Assembly (NCBI GenBank): GCA_023426125.1 | Contig: JAFABI010000062.1 | Span: 1 to 64,000, forward strand | Direction of reading: 5' to 3' | Length of the DNA stretch: 64,000 nucleotides | From: Bacillota bacterium | Lineage (GTDB): Bacteria > Bacillota > Clostridia > Acetivibrionales > DTU013 | Part shown: piece after piece, positions 45,801 to 54,315 of the stretch | Position numbering within the stretch: the first letter of the stretch is position 1 | Layout: the number at the start of each line of letters is the position of its first letter | The notes under the pieces: generated by a model | The model's database searches: none | What the model saw: only the letters and a program-made list of their open reading frames with translations | Told to the model about the DNA's origin: nothing | Position numbers and translations under genes: made by a program

Positions 45801-48800
45801 AATTGAAACTGTAAAATCCCTTTTTCCATCGGCAGGTATATAGTCTCGCAATTTACGCAAAGTATTATCTACTCTTTGCTCAGTACCACCTGTACCAAGT
45901 GCAACTACAAATATATTACTATTGCATAAAGCTTGTCCCCATCTGTTAGTCCCAGTTACATATGCACCAACAAGATACAAAGTATTATCTGACCCAAAAG
46001 CACCTGAAGATAATACAACTGTATTGGCCCCAGTATAACCATCCAAGTTATAAAGAGCTTTTGTAAATTGTCCGTACTGATTTAAAAAAGCACTATCCTC
46101 TTCTCTGGATGTAGAAAACACCTGACCATCGGCAGATATAACTGCCTTATTTGCTCCCGGGCCTGCTACATACCCATACTGACTAATATCCGTCGCAACC
46201 GATAAATCGGATTTCCTTATAACCTTTATACGATAATAATCGGATACATATAAATAATCACCATATATTGAAATATCCCCTATAGACTCAAAATCTGTAA
46301 GGCGTTGTTCATGCAATGCTTTACCTGTAGTAGCATCTATTTTAACAAGATACCGTTTACTATCATTATTGAACCCTCCATAGAACATTTGCTCAGTTTC
46401 ATCGAATACCTTTGGTGCCGGTTCTTTTGTCAGCCCTTGATGATTTATATTTCGCCATACCAAATTTCCATATCTATCTACTTTTAATATGTCCCTTCCA
46501 ATTACTAGATAAACATTACCCGAATTATCTACCAAAATACTCTGTGCCGACCCATAATTTTGTGGCCCACTACCAATATAGGCATAAGTATGTAATGATA
46601 AATCTGCATTTAACACATATAAATAATAATCCATATTCCCAGTACCACCATTATACTGATGTAATACAGTATAAAGCCTATTGTCGCTACCAATTACAAA
46701 ATTACTTATCTTTTCCAGCGGTAAATATATCGTAGTCATAAAATTCAAATTTTTATCAAAAACATCAAATGAATGTGGATTGCCATAGAAAAAAACAATT
46801 CTACCATCTAAAAAAATTACACAATCCTCCGAATAATCTTTTGTTTGCAAATTTTTTAACAAAGTACCATTCTTATCCATTAGCCGTACATTATATTTGT
46901 CAGGTACCATAAATAGAATACCACCATCTGGAGTTATACGTATACTTGTGCGAGGGCACAAGTCCTCTCCACCACTTATATCCGTAGTATAATGCCATTT
47001 AATATTGCTATTTAACACACCCTTAAACTGACTTCTACCAGTATTTTGTGAATCACCACCAGCTTGATTCCATACTGGCTTACTTGTATCCATTGTCTGA
47101 GGGATAAAATTTATTGTGGGTGTTATTTTATTGGAAAGAAGCATAGATTGCATTAAGGCAATAGAATTCTGTACCGACGCCTGCAAATCAGGCGACAAAC
47201 TACCTGTAACCAGGTTTATGGTTGTCGGAATATTACTAAATAATTTAAAGTCAACCACCGGTGCAACATTAGTAACCTCCACTGTTTTGGTCGCAACGGC
47301 CTCCTTCCTGTCTGCCGCGGTAACAAATGTTTCAATGGTCGGTTGCCCGAACACTTCTTTGATTTTTACTCTTGCATCTAACTTACCTACACCTGTTTTC
47401 AAAAACCGAACCTTCTTCTGGCTGCCGTCCCCTGAAAGGTCTTGATACCCTTCAAGTAAACTTACAGCACGGTAGGTTTCGTCCGTGAAAAGGCCGTTAT
47501 TATTGGTGTCTATGGCTACTTCCCAGGTTCTGGTTACATAATCCCCATCCTCGCTATAGCTGTCATCCTGCAGGAATATTTCAGCCTTGTTGGAAAGGCT
47601 TAGATTACGTAGTTCCTGCTCTTTTGCAGATATTTTTGCAATAGGGGCTTTATCCGGTACAACCGTAAAGGTGATTGTGCGCGTATCGCTATTGCCTCGG
47701 GTATCTTCCACGCTTATAGTAGCCTTGTATATTTTATCAACGTTAGTTTTTACAAGGAAGTCCATTTTATTTCCGGAAAGGGCGTTGGTTTTTATGTTTG
47801 TGCTGTCGGGAGAACTAGCATTGGTGCAGGTTACTTTCTCACCGGTAATCGTATCTTCGATAACAACCGACGTTTTGGCGCTTACCAGCGGGTAATTCGG
47901 ATGTACAACCGTTCTGGAAAAGTCCAGAGTCATTTTGCGATTGCTTTTCTTTGTACCGTCCACGGATGCAATAATTGCTGGACAGCGCATAATATCAATG
48001 CCTTTTGTATCCGACATTGGATCGCCATTCCTGGGTAAAGCCCATACGGTATTTTTATAACGGCCAGGCTCCAGGTATCGGATATCGAAACCTATATCAC
48101 TGTCGTAATTGCGGGTTTGAAAGATGTCGTTATCTAGGGGATACTGAGAAAAATCCTGAATTTCAAAATCGCTATTTCCTATGCCAAGGCCGGAAGCTTG
48201 TTGCGCATTGTAAGTATTGCCGTCAAACGTAAAGGTGTTTTTGTTTTTTACCGTTACCCAGTAGCCCTCATAGGCCACGTTAGGTTGCTCTATTTTTGCG
48301 GTGGCCGTGGATGCGCGCTCGTCTACCACCTGCGTGACTGCTGTAGCCGTAGCCGTCTTGTTATTGTTTAACGTAACCGTCGCACGATAGTTTATAGTTC
48401 CTATATTGCTATATTGCTGTGAAGCTGAATAACTTGAAAGGGTAACGGGCTGGTATGCTGCCCCGTTCACACTGGCCTCAAGCTTGACGGATTTGATGCT
48501 CTCTCCCGGGGGCACGATCGGAGTGACTTTAACTGTGTAGGTTTCCTTTACGTTTACCTTAACCGGCGCTGTTATAGTTAGGTCAGGCGGAAGTTTTATA
48601 GGATCTTCTCCTACCGGCGGAGTGATAACGGTAAACTGTGCCGTATCAGGATCAGAACCCCTATAATATTCCTCATTGTGGAGCGTGACCCTGCCTGTAC
48701 CGACAAAGGTAACTTTTTCTTTATCCACGATTTGACCGCGGGAAAGTTTTAGGGTAAAGATTTTACTCATGGTGTTAGTGCCATTCGGAACAAGCGATAC

Positions 48801-49658
48801 ATGGATCTCTTTCCCTTTATATTCAATCTTCAAATCCCATTTCTTTATGTCTTCCCGGTTATAATATAAAATTTTGTCTATCGGATCATTATAAACAGCT
48901 TCGTCTTCGAGTTTGGCTGTTACTTTTACAGATACTTCAACGGTAGTTTCAGTTAAATCAATAGTAAAATCATTCGACACAATCTCAGTGGTTACGGTGA
49001 ATTTTGTATCATCTTTTTTGCCTAGTTTGGGGATATCAAATGTCTGGTACCAGATCTTGCCGTCAGAAGCCTTATGCCACATGCGAAATGAGCCAGCTTT
49101 AAGCAGTGTAGGCATGGATTGAACGTTACCCCATTCAAAGAACTCTCCCCCACTTTTATTTGGACTCCAGCCAAGGCCATCCGGTAAAGGCAATGCCATA
49201 TGATTAATAATAGCTTTTAATTTTTCGTTTCTAGAAAAAATTGTTTGCTCACATAAATCATAATTCCAAGGCCTAAATAGCCAGGTTTTTTCTGCTAATG
49301 GCTTTTGAGAATTTGCATCATTCGGAAAATGCGGATTTGACAAAGGATTCCCTTCTTTATCAAACCCTAAGTATCTGAATTCTTTTCCCACCGGTTCATT
49401 ATGTATTATTTTATCAACATCAGCCTCAGTACCATATACAACTACATGGTATTTTTCATCCACCCAATATTTATCCACAAAATCTTTTCCATTCGCACTT
49501 TGATCTGGCGCAACAGACGGTATGTACAAAGGGTCGTTAAACGGTAGTGCTTTATAATGTGCAATGCCGTAACCTGATGCTCTCACAACACCAATATCAA
49601 AACTAATAGTAGATAAAAATATTACAAAAGTCAGAATCAGACTAATGTGCTTTCTCAT
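42888..49658 (-). CDS. giant secreted multidomain protein with Ig-like repeats and an internal beta-propeller
   Basis: About 2,256 residues from the ATG at 49658. A signal peptide (about 1-29, ISLILTFVIFLSTISFDI) targets it for export. The order is: a unique N-terminal domain (to about 250); several Ig/PKD-like beta domains; a quinoprotein-like propeller (about 870-1250, NTGRSQFKGVLNSNIKWHY, ISNFVIGSDNRLYTV, VYLVIGRDILKVDRYGNLVW); a domain with repeated NLLKTYNDNFFMIGNGSSLP; then more Ig-like domains and a C-terminal region rich in TAQFYAVSEE- and TARFTSTTPN-type strands. No enzyme motif is visible. I recall related clostridial proteins with an Athe_2463-type domain, but this is uncertain. 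It is encoded 14-17 bases after an SLH protein, its probable surface anchor or partner. Base composition changes sharply inside the gene. Confidence 0.75.
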   Translation of the reverse strand: MRKHISLILTFVIFLSTISFDIGVVRASGYGIAHYKALPFNDPLYIPSVAPDQSANGKDFVDKYWVDEKYHVVVYGTEADVDKIIHNEPVGKEFRYLGFDKEGNPLSNPHFPNDANSQKPLAEKTWLFRPWNYDLCEQTIFSRNEKLKAIINHMALPLPDGLGWSPNKSGGEFFEWGNVQSMPTLLKAGSFRMWHKASDGKIWYQTFDIPKLGKKDDTKFTVTTEIVSNDFTIDLTETTVEVSVKVTAKLEDEAVYNDPIDKILYYNREDIKKWDLKIEYKGKEIHVSLVPNGTNTMSKIFTLKLSRGQIVDKEKVTFVGTGRVTLHNEEYYRGSDPDTAQFTVITPPVGEDPIKLPPDLTITAPVKVNVKETYTVKVTPIVPPGESIKSVKLEASVNGAAYQPVTLSSYSASQQYSNIGTINYRATVTLNNNKTATATAVTQVVDERASTATAKIEQPNVAYEGYWVTVKNKNTFTFDGNTYNAQQASGLGIGNSDFEIQDFSQYPLDNDIFQTRNYDSDIGFDIRYLEPGRYKNTVWALPRNGDPMSDTKGIDIMRCPAIIASVDGTKKSNRKMTLDFSRTVVHPNYPLVSAKTSVVIEDTITGEKVTCTNASSPDSTNIKTNALSGNKMDFLVKTNVDKIYKATISVEDTRGNSDTRTITFTVVPDKAPIAKISAKEQELRNLSLSNKAEIFLQDDSYSEDGDYVTRTWEVAIDTNNNGLFTDETYRAVSLLEGYQDLSGDGSQKKVRFLKTGVGKLDARVKIKEVFGQPTIETFVTAADRKEAVATKTVEVTNVAPVVDFKLFSNIPTTINLVTGSLSPDLQASVQNSIALMQSMLLSNKITPTINFIPQTMDTSKPVWNQAGGDSQNTGRSQFKGVLNSNIKWHYTTDISGGEDLCPRTSIRITPDGGILFMVPDKYNVRLMDKNGTLLKNLQTKDYSEDCVIFLDGRIVFFYGNPHSFDVFDKNLNFMTTIYLPLEKISNFVIGSDNRLYTVLHQYNGGTGNMDYYLYVLNADLSLHTYAYIGSGPQNYGSAQSILVDNSGNVYLVIGRDILKVDRYGNLVWRNINHQGLTKEPAPKVFDETEQMFYGGFNNDSKRYLVKIDATTGKALHEQRLTDFESIGDISIYGDYLYVSDYYRIKVIRKSDLSVATDISQYGYVAGPGANKAVISADGQVFSTSREEDSAFLNQYGQFTKALYNLDGYTGANTVVLSSGAFGSDNTLYLVGAYVTGTNRWGQALCNSNIFVVALGTGGTEQRVDNTLRKLRDYIPADGKRDFTVSITDAAFQDNSETDIANTANLLKTYNDNFFMIGNGSSLPDGQRILNYGTGGNLYWIDSSMWNPLYNITDYIINTIAPTPAQRSYEYYYDKGEIVNYDSFYSDYELDPSQYSLWRYVHTPYTDGYFPQNGQWLSSPVTQFWQNGTYLVQHIQADSTGVPAYDKQSNIAEMIIHIGDGIVPEPPTGHTPEGNIELDGSLKQNRKLTLKLAYANNNAYPLGGVYWTITPLSGMGAADIRYTALTGQIIDTLYKLPGGVRATAQFHDSAGYWNTITRDFYINPDLAPTATLQVTPVTYRNGNGVANINVKATVSSTDDYIDNLKYYVTYDADNNGNYANDTRIYLPQYDNLREFTVDVATGVGMYIIQLDVREGFQEPTIPAFISEADYLGVSVQGTSIVDNIAPTYDARPEKSICLVGEEIRFKSFDGSYLNGDATKGFFDTENDSMASLNVKYIQNKAIMPSQDGTSVYHNQIRTDLVNSLDRAGEYTIEINAYDDPKDGDARFISFNKPSNTCTNKITVHRRPIAALSFIASHDTAPIFDFGNHMYLDGTHLKITDASLDPDGFNLTSRISYKADSGDYIPLNSGDAISLFYGSVFTIKVVAKDNWGAEDTAIYTIMVVNGMDMAPEVIPSPVAASENVALRLTTNQYATSARTVVFGQNIVLSLKSQTGSQKIWEALFNIPSSRMDASYTAQFYAVSEENVELRKDKGFVVRTPINLVPGMPAEAITNMAIVIKATTSKYANSTTVQLYVGTAYQTSVLSMAGVLNGTSKNWTLNYTVPAGIPVGSYTARFTSTTPNGNTETRDVTFRVESLKITGVSISGYWNHWRGQVDLFGKQMSIEPHRFLSLETVKINVDTSGYADRVDIRFSPELEAMQFTDQEGHHYDYFQDYGLRYVYFPASINLDSSLQVNHVHWEYTLPLAPSSVGWDDIRRKSQYSMTITAWKGDYSVTYTINDIDITGNIYDLTYIQPLN

Positions 49659-49675
49659 CAATCGTCACCCTTTAT

Positions 49676-50797
49676 TTAATCTTTAAGTTCCGTGTACATG
49701 CTAATCTGATATTTAGTAGCAGAAGTAAATACCCTAACCTCTCTACCACCAATACGCTCCCAGACGCTACCTTTATAACTTATATTATTCAATTTATTCT
49801 GAAGCTCTTTAAGTGTTTTATCATAAGCTTCCGGAAATATTTCTTTTGCCAATGCTTTGAATATTTCTTGTCCAGCAGTATTTTTTGCATCAAATAAAGT
49901 TAGAGAGTAAGGTAGATAGTCTTGTGCGCCTTTGGGTTGTTCTGTGTCAATACTATATTCTAATATTGGTACTCTTTCTAATATGTTCTTTTTCAATTCC
50001 TCTTCATCTTTAAACAGGTAAAATTGTACTACATTACTCTCTTTAGAATAATAAATGTCTGCAGGATAACCTTTGAAAATCTCCAATGCTTTCTTTATTT
50101 GCGGGATTAATTCCGGATGGCTTGTTTCCACCTTCATTTCTTTTTTTTCTTTCCATTCATAAATATATACTTCATTCTTTTCCGGCTCTTCCGGCACAAC
50201 CCTCTTCGTCGCATTGATCAGCCTCACAATCATTGTCGTTGTCTCCGCCCTGGTAGCCAGGTCTGCATGCGCGAACACTCCCCCGGGCCTGCCGGTGATA
50301 ATGCCTTTCACATAAGCCTTCAGCACAAAGTCTTTATATTCCGCCGGCGTCTTGCCATAGTCAGCCAGCTGGCCCGCATAGTCAGACAAGTTGCCCGGGT
50401 ATTCTTCGGTCATTGTCCGGACGATCATCCTGGCCATTTCGCCCCGGGTGATGTTCTTTTCTACACTGTCAAATTCGCCGGCAACGATGTATTTGCGGTT
50501 TGTTGCCTCGGTTATATAATTATCGTACCATTTTCCTTCTACGGGCTGGCCGACATCGTTTTTCAAAGCCCGGAGCAGAATCGCCGTAAACTCTGCCCTG
50601 GTAATCTTATTTTCAGGCTTGAACGTCCCGTCCGTATAACCTTTTATTGCTCCATTTGACGTAAGATAGTCTATGTTTTCCCTGGCCCAGTGGCTGGCGG
50701 TATCGGTAAATACCGGACTAACTGCAATAACCGTTGAACCGGAAATTGCTGCAAATATAACAATAGCTGAAATGAATCTGATGATGGACTTTTTCAT
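49676..50797 (-). CDS. SLH-domain cell-wall protein
   Basis: A 373-residue secreted protein. After a signal peptide (1-25) it has three SLH repeats: FTDTASHWARENIDYLTSNG with GYTDGTFKPENKITRAEF, a middle copy (YDNYITEATNRKYIVAGEFD, then ITRGEMARMIVR), and a third (YVKGIITGRPGG, LATRAETTTMIVRL). These bind wall polymers non-covalently. The C-terminal 160 residues (from EPEKNEVYIYEWKEKKEMKV) form an unrecognised domain encoded by much more AT-rich DNA. The start follows CAGGAGG. It is the first gene of a two-gene unit with the giant protein. Confidence 0.88.
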   Translation of the reverse strand: MKKSIIRFISAIVIFAAISGSTVIAVSPVFTDTASHWARENIDYLTSNGAIKGYTDGTFKPENKITRAEFTAILLRALKNDVGQPVEGKWYDNYITEATNRKYIVAGEFDSVEKNITRGEMARMIVRTMTEEYPGNLSDYAGQLADYGKTPAEYKDFVLKAYVKGIITGRPGGVFAHADLATRAETTTMIVRLINATKRVVPEEPEKNEVYIYEWKEKKEMKVETSHPELIPQIKKALEIFKGYPADIYYSKESNVVQFYLFKDEEELKKNILERVPILEYSIDTEQPKGAQDYLPYSLTLFDAKNTAGQEIFKALAKEIFPEAYDKTLKELQNKLNNISYKGSVWERIGGREVRVFTSATKYQISMYTELKD

Positions 50798-51110
50798 TAA
50801 TCATAACCTCCTGAAATAAGTCGCCGATCAAACGGCACAGTTATCTGATTTTTGAACATTAGCATAATCTGCCTATAGGGTTAAACTTGAAAAGGTGGAT
50901 CATTTAATTTGTAACATATAAGTAATATAATGTAAAGCTTGATATATATCCATATTTCATAATACAGGGCTATACAGTTTTTTTATACCTTTCTTCGGAG
51001 CAGGACGGGCGGACGTGGCTGCAAATGAAAGCATCATGTGGAGGAGTGGCTGCAGGCTGTTTGTCCTGGTGAAACTCGAACGCGGTACCCCAGAGGAATA
51101 CCCAAAAATA

Positions 51111-51130
51111 CTGCGGCACGGATGCCGCAG
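51111..51130. repeat. perfect 8-bp hairpin in a repeat-rich gap
   Basis: CTGCGGCA and TGCCGCAG pair perfectly around a CGGA loop. It lies in the 719-base gap 50798-51516, which holds this hairpin and the tandem repeats at 51208-51468; no supportable gene is present. The frames that cross the gap lack ribosome binding sites. Confidence 0.5.
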
Positions 51131-51289
51131 TCGCCGGTCTTTGAGCCACGGATGGCGAATGACCGGCGCCCGCGTTGGAGTGAGGCAGGACATTACAGCC
51201 TGCCCATGACGGAACCTGATGCTGGAATTTGTAGTCATGGCTGCCCATACATGAAGCCGAATACCGCCTTCTACCATAGTATTATTTAT

Positions 51290-51314
51290 GCGGACGCGCA
51301 ATGCGCGCCCCTAC
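51290..51314 (+). repeat. REP-like palindromic repeat, copy 2
   Basis: A 25-base unit starting GCGGACGCGC and ending GCGCCCCTAC, inside the first tandem copy. It is identical to the units at 51402, 52941 and (inverted) 1127. Confidence 0.75.
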
Positions 51315-51401
51315 ATTTGACGGAGGCCTGATGCTGGAATTTGCAGTCATGGCTGCCCATACACGAAGCGAAATATCGCCTTCTGCCACAGTATTATTTA
51401 T

Positions 51402-51426
51402 GCGGACGCGCAATGCGCGCCCCTAC
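51402..51426 (+). repeat. REP-like palindromic repeat, copy 3
   Basis: Same 25-base unit, inside the second tandem copy. Confidence 0.75.
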
Positions 51427-51516
51427 ATTTGACGGAACCTGATGCTGGAATTTGCAGTCATGGCTGCCCGTCATCCTGCAACAGAGAACCGTCACTTGTC
51501 GCAATCATAGCTGTCG

Positions 51517-52839
51517 TCAACATTGCAGCACAAACACATACTCAGAATTTGCAAATGCTACATGATCGCCATCCTTCAGCGGATGCTCCACATTGCCGGA
51601 TATCCTGCCATCATTTACAAACGTCCCGTTTACCGAATTAAGGTCTTTCAAAAACCACGAATCATCCCTGCGGATTAGCTGTGCATGAATTTTCCCAACT
51701 GCGGTGCTTTTGCTTACAAAGTCCACCTGATCCTTCAGCCTTCCGATGATATAATCCGGCTTGTCGATGATAATGTCCTCAAGACCCGGACTGTTTTTGT
51801 TTCGAAGAATCGGGAATCCGGTTTGAATGCCCCCCAGAAGAACCGTATTGCTGGTAATGGACAGTTCGCTCCTTACCTCGGTTTTTCCCTCCGGCATCTT
51901 AAGCTCACCGGGGCTTGGATATACCCCCTCCATTTTGACATCTCCTGATTCCTTCTCCGCCCTGTCATGCATATTAAACCTCACACCTTTTAAAACATTC
52001 TTCAAAATAATGATATCCACGGCAGCAACAATTAAAATCAATGCCAGGCAGTTGGCGAAGGAATTTCCGCCCGGCAGCTTTATAAATTTCATAACCGCTA
52101 AAACCACCGCTGCAATAAGCAATTGTGATAGCAATGCCACGCCAAAAGGTCGTACAAACCTATTCTCGGGTTTTTTGACCACCTCGGTATTTTTATGCTC
52201 AAGAGCTGCAGCCACAGGTTCCTCAGCGGAATCCCCGCTGCCAGTCTCGTCTGCTTCATTGCCATAAAGCAAGCTGTCAAGCAATTTGAGAAAATCGGAG
52301 AAACTAAACGTATCATTTTTCACACAAGCAAGAATGCGCTGCAGAAAATTGTCTCCGGCCTTTTCATCGATATCGGCCAGTTGCAGTACCAGCTTAAGGA
52401 TAAAATCCTTGAAAGCCTTGCAGGTATCCCCCTCCGCGTTTACCGGAACATATACCATCGCAATCTCCATGTTTTCCGGGTTAATAAAAATATAATCCGG
52501 ATCCAGCAGGAAACATGCATCGGATAGCAGATATCCGGCACTATCCACGATTGTTCTTGCCATATCTGCAAGTAATGCGATAAATTCATTGCGTAAAAGC
52601 TTTCTCCGTTTTAGAAAAAAAGAAAGGGACAGCTTTGACGTTATGTTGTAATAGCAATAGGCATCGCCGTTGCTATTTTTTACATTGTACTGCGCAAGCC
52701 GGTCAATCGTGTTGCAGCCGGTCATGGAAACCTGATAATTCAGGAGCTCTTCCCACGGACCTGCTTTGATAACGAGATAACTTGCTGCGCCAATACTTTC
52801 ATAGGAAAATTCAAGCCTGTCCTTTAGATTGCCGGGCAT
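51517..52839 (-). CDS. DUF6382/FHA-domain membrane protein of the Tad cluster
   Basis: A 440-residue protein. The N-terminal half (about 1-190, with NYQVSMTGCNTIDRLAQYNV) resembles DUF6382, found next to clostridial Flp pilus genes. Two hydrophobic segments (about 238-285, LLIAAVVLAVMKFIKL and LALILIVAAVDIIIL) cross the membrane. The C-terminal 90 residues are an FHA domain (YIIGR, SKSTAVGKIHAQL, LKDLNSVNGTFVNDG) that binds phosphothreonine peptides. The ATG at 52839 follows a perfect AAAGGAGGTGG, so the longer frame to 53037 is discounted. It is probably the last gene of the pilus cluster and may couple assembly to Ser/Thr kinase signalling. Confidence 0.8.
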   Translation of the reverse strand: MPGNLKDRLEFSYESIGAASYLVIKAGPWEELLNYQVSMTGCNTIDRLAQYNVKNSNGDAYCYYNITSKLSLSFFLKRRKLLRNEFIALLADMARTIVDSAGYLLSDACFLLDPDYIFINPENMEIAMVYVPVNAEGDTCKAFKDFILKLVLQLADIDEKAGDNFLQRILACVKNDTFSFSDFLKLLDSLLYGNEADETGSGDSAEEPVAAALEHKNTEVVKKPENRFVRPFGVALLSQLLIAAVVLAVMKFIKLPGGNSFANCLALILIVAAVDIIILKNVLKGVRFNMHDRAEKESGDVKMEGVYPSPGELKMPEGKTEVRSELSITSNTVLLGGIQTGFPILRNKNSPGLEDIIIDKPDYIIGRLKDQVDFVSKSTAVGKIHAQLIRRDDSWFLKDLNSVNGTFVNDGRISGNVEHPLKDGDHVAFANSEYVFVLQC

Positions 52840-52940
52840 TCGGCAACCACCTCCTTTCAAAACAGAGTGAGTTATAAATAAGGCATTCCGTGCAAGGGCG
52901 GTATCAGCCGTCCGGTATCTGTCACCATAGATTGCATTAT

Positions 52941-52965
52941 GCGGACGCGCAATGCGCGCCCCTAC
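52941..52965 (+). repeat. REP-like palindromic repeat, copy 4
   Basis: Same 25-base unit, between the pilin and FHA genes. Its flank (AGATTGCAT on the plus strand) matches the flank of the inverted copy at 1127. Confidence 0.75.
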
Positions 52966-53122
52966 ACTTTTTCGCCTCCAGCATGGGTATTGATACGAAA
53001 AGCAGGTGTGCCGCCCCTGCGATGTGGGCATTGGCACGAAAAGCCGATCCGGATGGATATTACGGAACGAAGCCGGGACGCATGAGCCCGGCGACCATGC
53101 GGCTCCGCCCCTTTGGCGGCGG

Positions 53123-53338
53123 TCAGTTGACCTGATTGTTATCCCGGATGCTGCCGCTGTCTATATCCCTTATAATCGAGTCATCGCCAAAGACGCTTTT
53201 CATAATTCCAGTAACAAAGTTGATGATGGCATCCCTGAAGATGAGAGCTATTCCCACCAGTACGGCAATGATGACTACGATCTCCACCGTGCCCAATCCA
53301 TCCTCTTCCTTCAAAAAGCTTTTTACTAAACTTGCGAT
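53123..53338 (-). CDS. Flp-type pilin subunit with apparent ATC start
   Basis: A short type IVb pilin. A short leader (KSFLKEEDGLGTVE) with the expected Gly-x-x-x-x-Glu-like junction is followed by one long hydrophobic helix (IVVIIAVLVGIALIF), then a polar tail. The prepilin would be cut by a TadV-type peptidase and assembled by TadB/TadC with the TadA motor. A perfect AAAGGAGG lies 7 bases before an ATC codon (53336-53338); no ATG, GTG or TTG is at that position. The only upstream in-frame ATG (53389) has no binding site. I take ATC as the likely start or as a mutated ATG. Confidence 0.75.
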   Translation of the reverse strand: MASLVKSFLKEEDGLGTVEIVVIIAVLVGIALIFRDAIINFVTGIMKSVFGDDSIIRDIDSGSIRDNNQVN

Positions 53339-53431
53339 AAGAATCCCTCCTTTCCAAAATTTCGAATTTGCCGGTAGCAATGACCACATATGCCAGGCAA
53401 ACTTGTTGTAGCAAGACTTTGTCCGCAGCTC

Positions 53432-54292
53432 CTATATACTCCGCAGTGCAAGGACTGCCGGAGTTCCTACAATCAGCAGTATGGCCAGGAACATAAGCAT
53501 CAACGGCAGCAGCATTTTGGTGGATGCCTCCTCCCCAAGCCTTCGGGCCATGTTTTTTCTCATTTCCCAGCATTCCATGGCAAAAACCCTGAGTACCGGA
53601 ACGATTTCCGCATTCCCCTTTCGCAGGTTCTGCAGGATGACCGCCACGAACCTTGTTATTTCCGGAGTCCTGCACCGCTTGGCAAAGTCTTCATATGCAC
53701 TGTGTTCAGGCTTTCCTGATTTGATATCCTGGATTGCAAGACGCAGCTCCCTGTATAAAGGCGTGTTTTTTGCCGCATCCGTTGCGATCTTCTCCCATGC
53801 CCTGCTTACGGTCATGCCGGCATTGATCAACAGCATGAGCTTGCTGACAAAATCGGGAAAATCCAACCGTATGGACGCCCTTCGCATTTTCACCCGGTCA
53901 AAAAGCTCCTTGTCGGTAAAGTAAACCACACCGGCAATAAAGCATGCGGCAAACAGGGCGAACCCGGTGTCAAGCCTGGAAAAAATGCCTATAAAAGCCG
54001 CAAATAAAAGGCTTGCCAGCAAATGCACAAGTTTGTTGGCCCAATGCAGCTTCAAATGGTCGTGCGCCAGTTTGGGTTCAGTGATCTCCGTTATCGCAGA
54101 CAGAAGCCTTCGGTCATACCTGGTGGAATACTTGTATCCGGTGATTTCCAGCAGGCAGAGCCCTATGGGCAGCAAGCCTTTAAACCTGAACCTGCTGTCA
54201 TCCGCCGCTTTTACCATCGGGGCATACCTCCCCCTTGAAAACAGATATAGCAGCAAAGCAGCGCCTGAAACAGAAATAAAAACGATGAGCAA
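53432..54292 (-). CDS. tadC: TadC-like pilus assembly membrane protein
   Basis: A 286-residue protein of the type II secretion F family. Hydrophobic segments near residues 1-18, 95-130 and 265-286 surround the conserved cytoplasmic region (FPDFVSKLMLLINAGMTVSR, AWEKIA). With TadB it forms the inner-membrane platform on which the TadA ATPase acts to extrude Flp pili. It follows tadB by 23 bases and is followed by the pilin gene. Confidence 0.88.
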   Translation of the reverse strand: MLIVFISVSGAALLLYLFSRGRYAPMVKAADDSRFRFKGLLPIGLCLLEITGYKYSTRYDRRLLSAITEITEPKLAHDHLKLHWANKLVHLLASLLFAAFIGIFSRLDTGFALFAACFIAGVVYFTDKELFDRVKMRRASIRLDFPDFVSKLMLLINAGMTVSRAWEKIATDAAKNTPLYRELRLAIQDIKSGKPEHSAYEDFAKRCRTPEITRFVAVILQNLRKGNAEIVPVLRVFAMECWEMRKNMARRLGEEASTKMLLPLMLMFLAILLIVGTPAVLALRSI

Positions 54293-54315
54293 TGCGCACC
54301 TCCAAAATAGAAAGT

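Larger units (their letters stand above)
51208..51468. repeat. tandem repeat, 111-112 bp unit, about 2.3 copies
   Basis: Copies begin with GACGGA at 51208, 51319 and 51431. Each full unit contains CTGATGCTGGAATTTG, then AGTCATGGCTGCCC, GTATTATTTATGC and a REP-like palindrome near its end. The third copy stops after the TGGCTGCCC segment. The copies differ at only a few positions, so the expansion is recent. Confidence 0.85.

Noticed and set aside
50957..51301. Minus-strand frames across the tandem repeat region
   Set aside because: They cross REP-like repeats, have no ribosome binding site and differ in frame between repeat copies, so they are phantom frames.
51208..51468. CRISPR array
   Set aside because: The repeat unit is 111-112 bases and continuous, with no short repeats separated by unique spacers, and no cas genes are present.
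52840..53037. N-terminal extension of the FHA protein
   Set aside because: The extension covers a REP copy, while a perfect ribosome binding site stands before the ATG at 52839.
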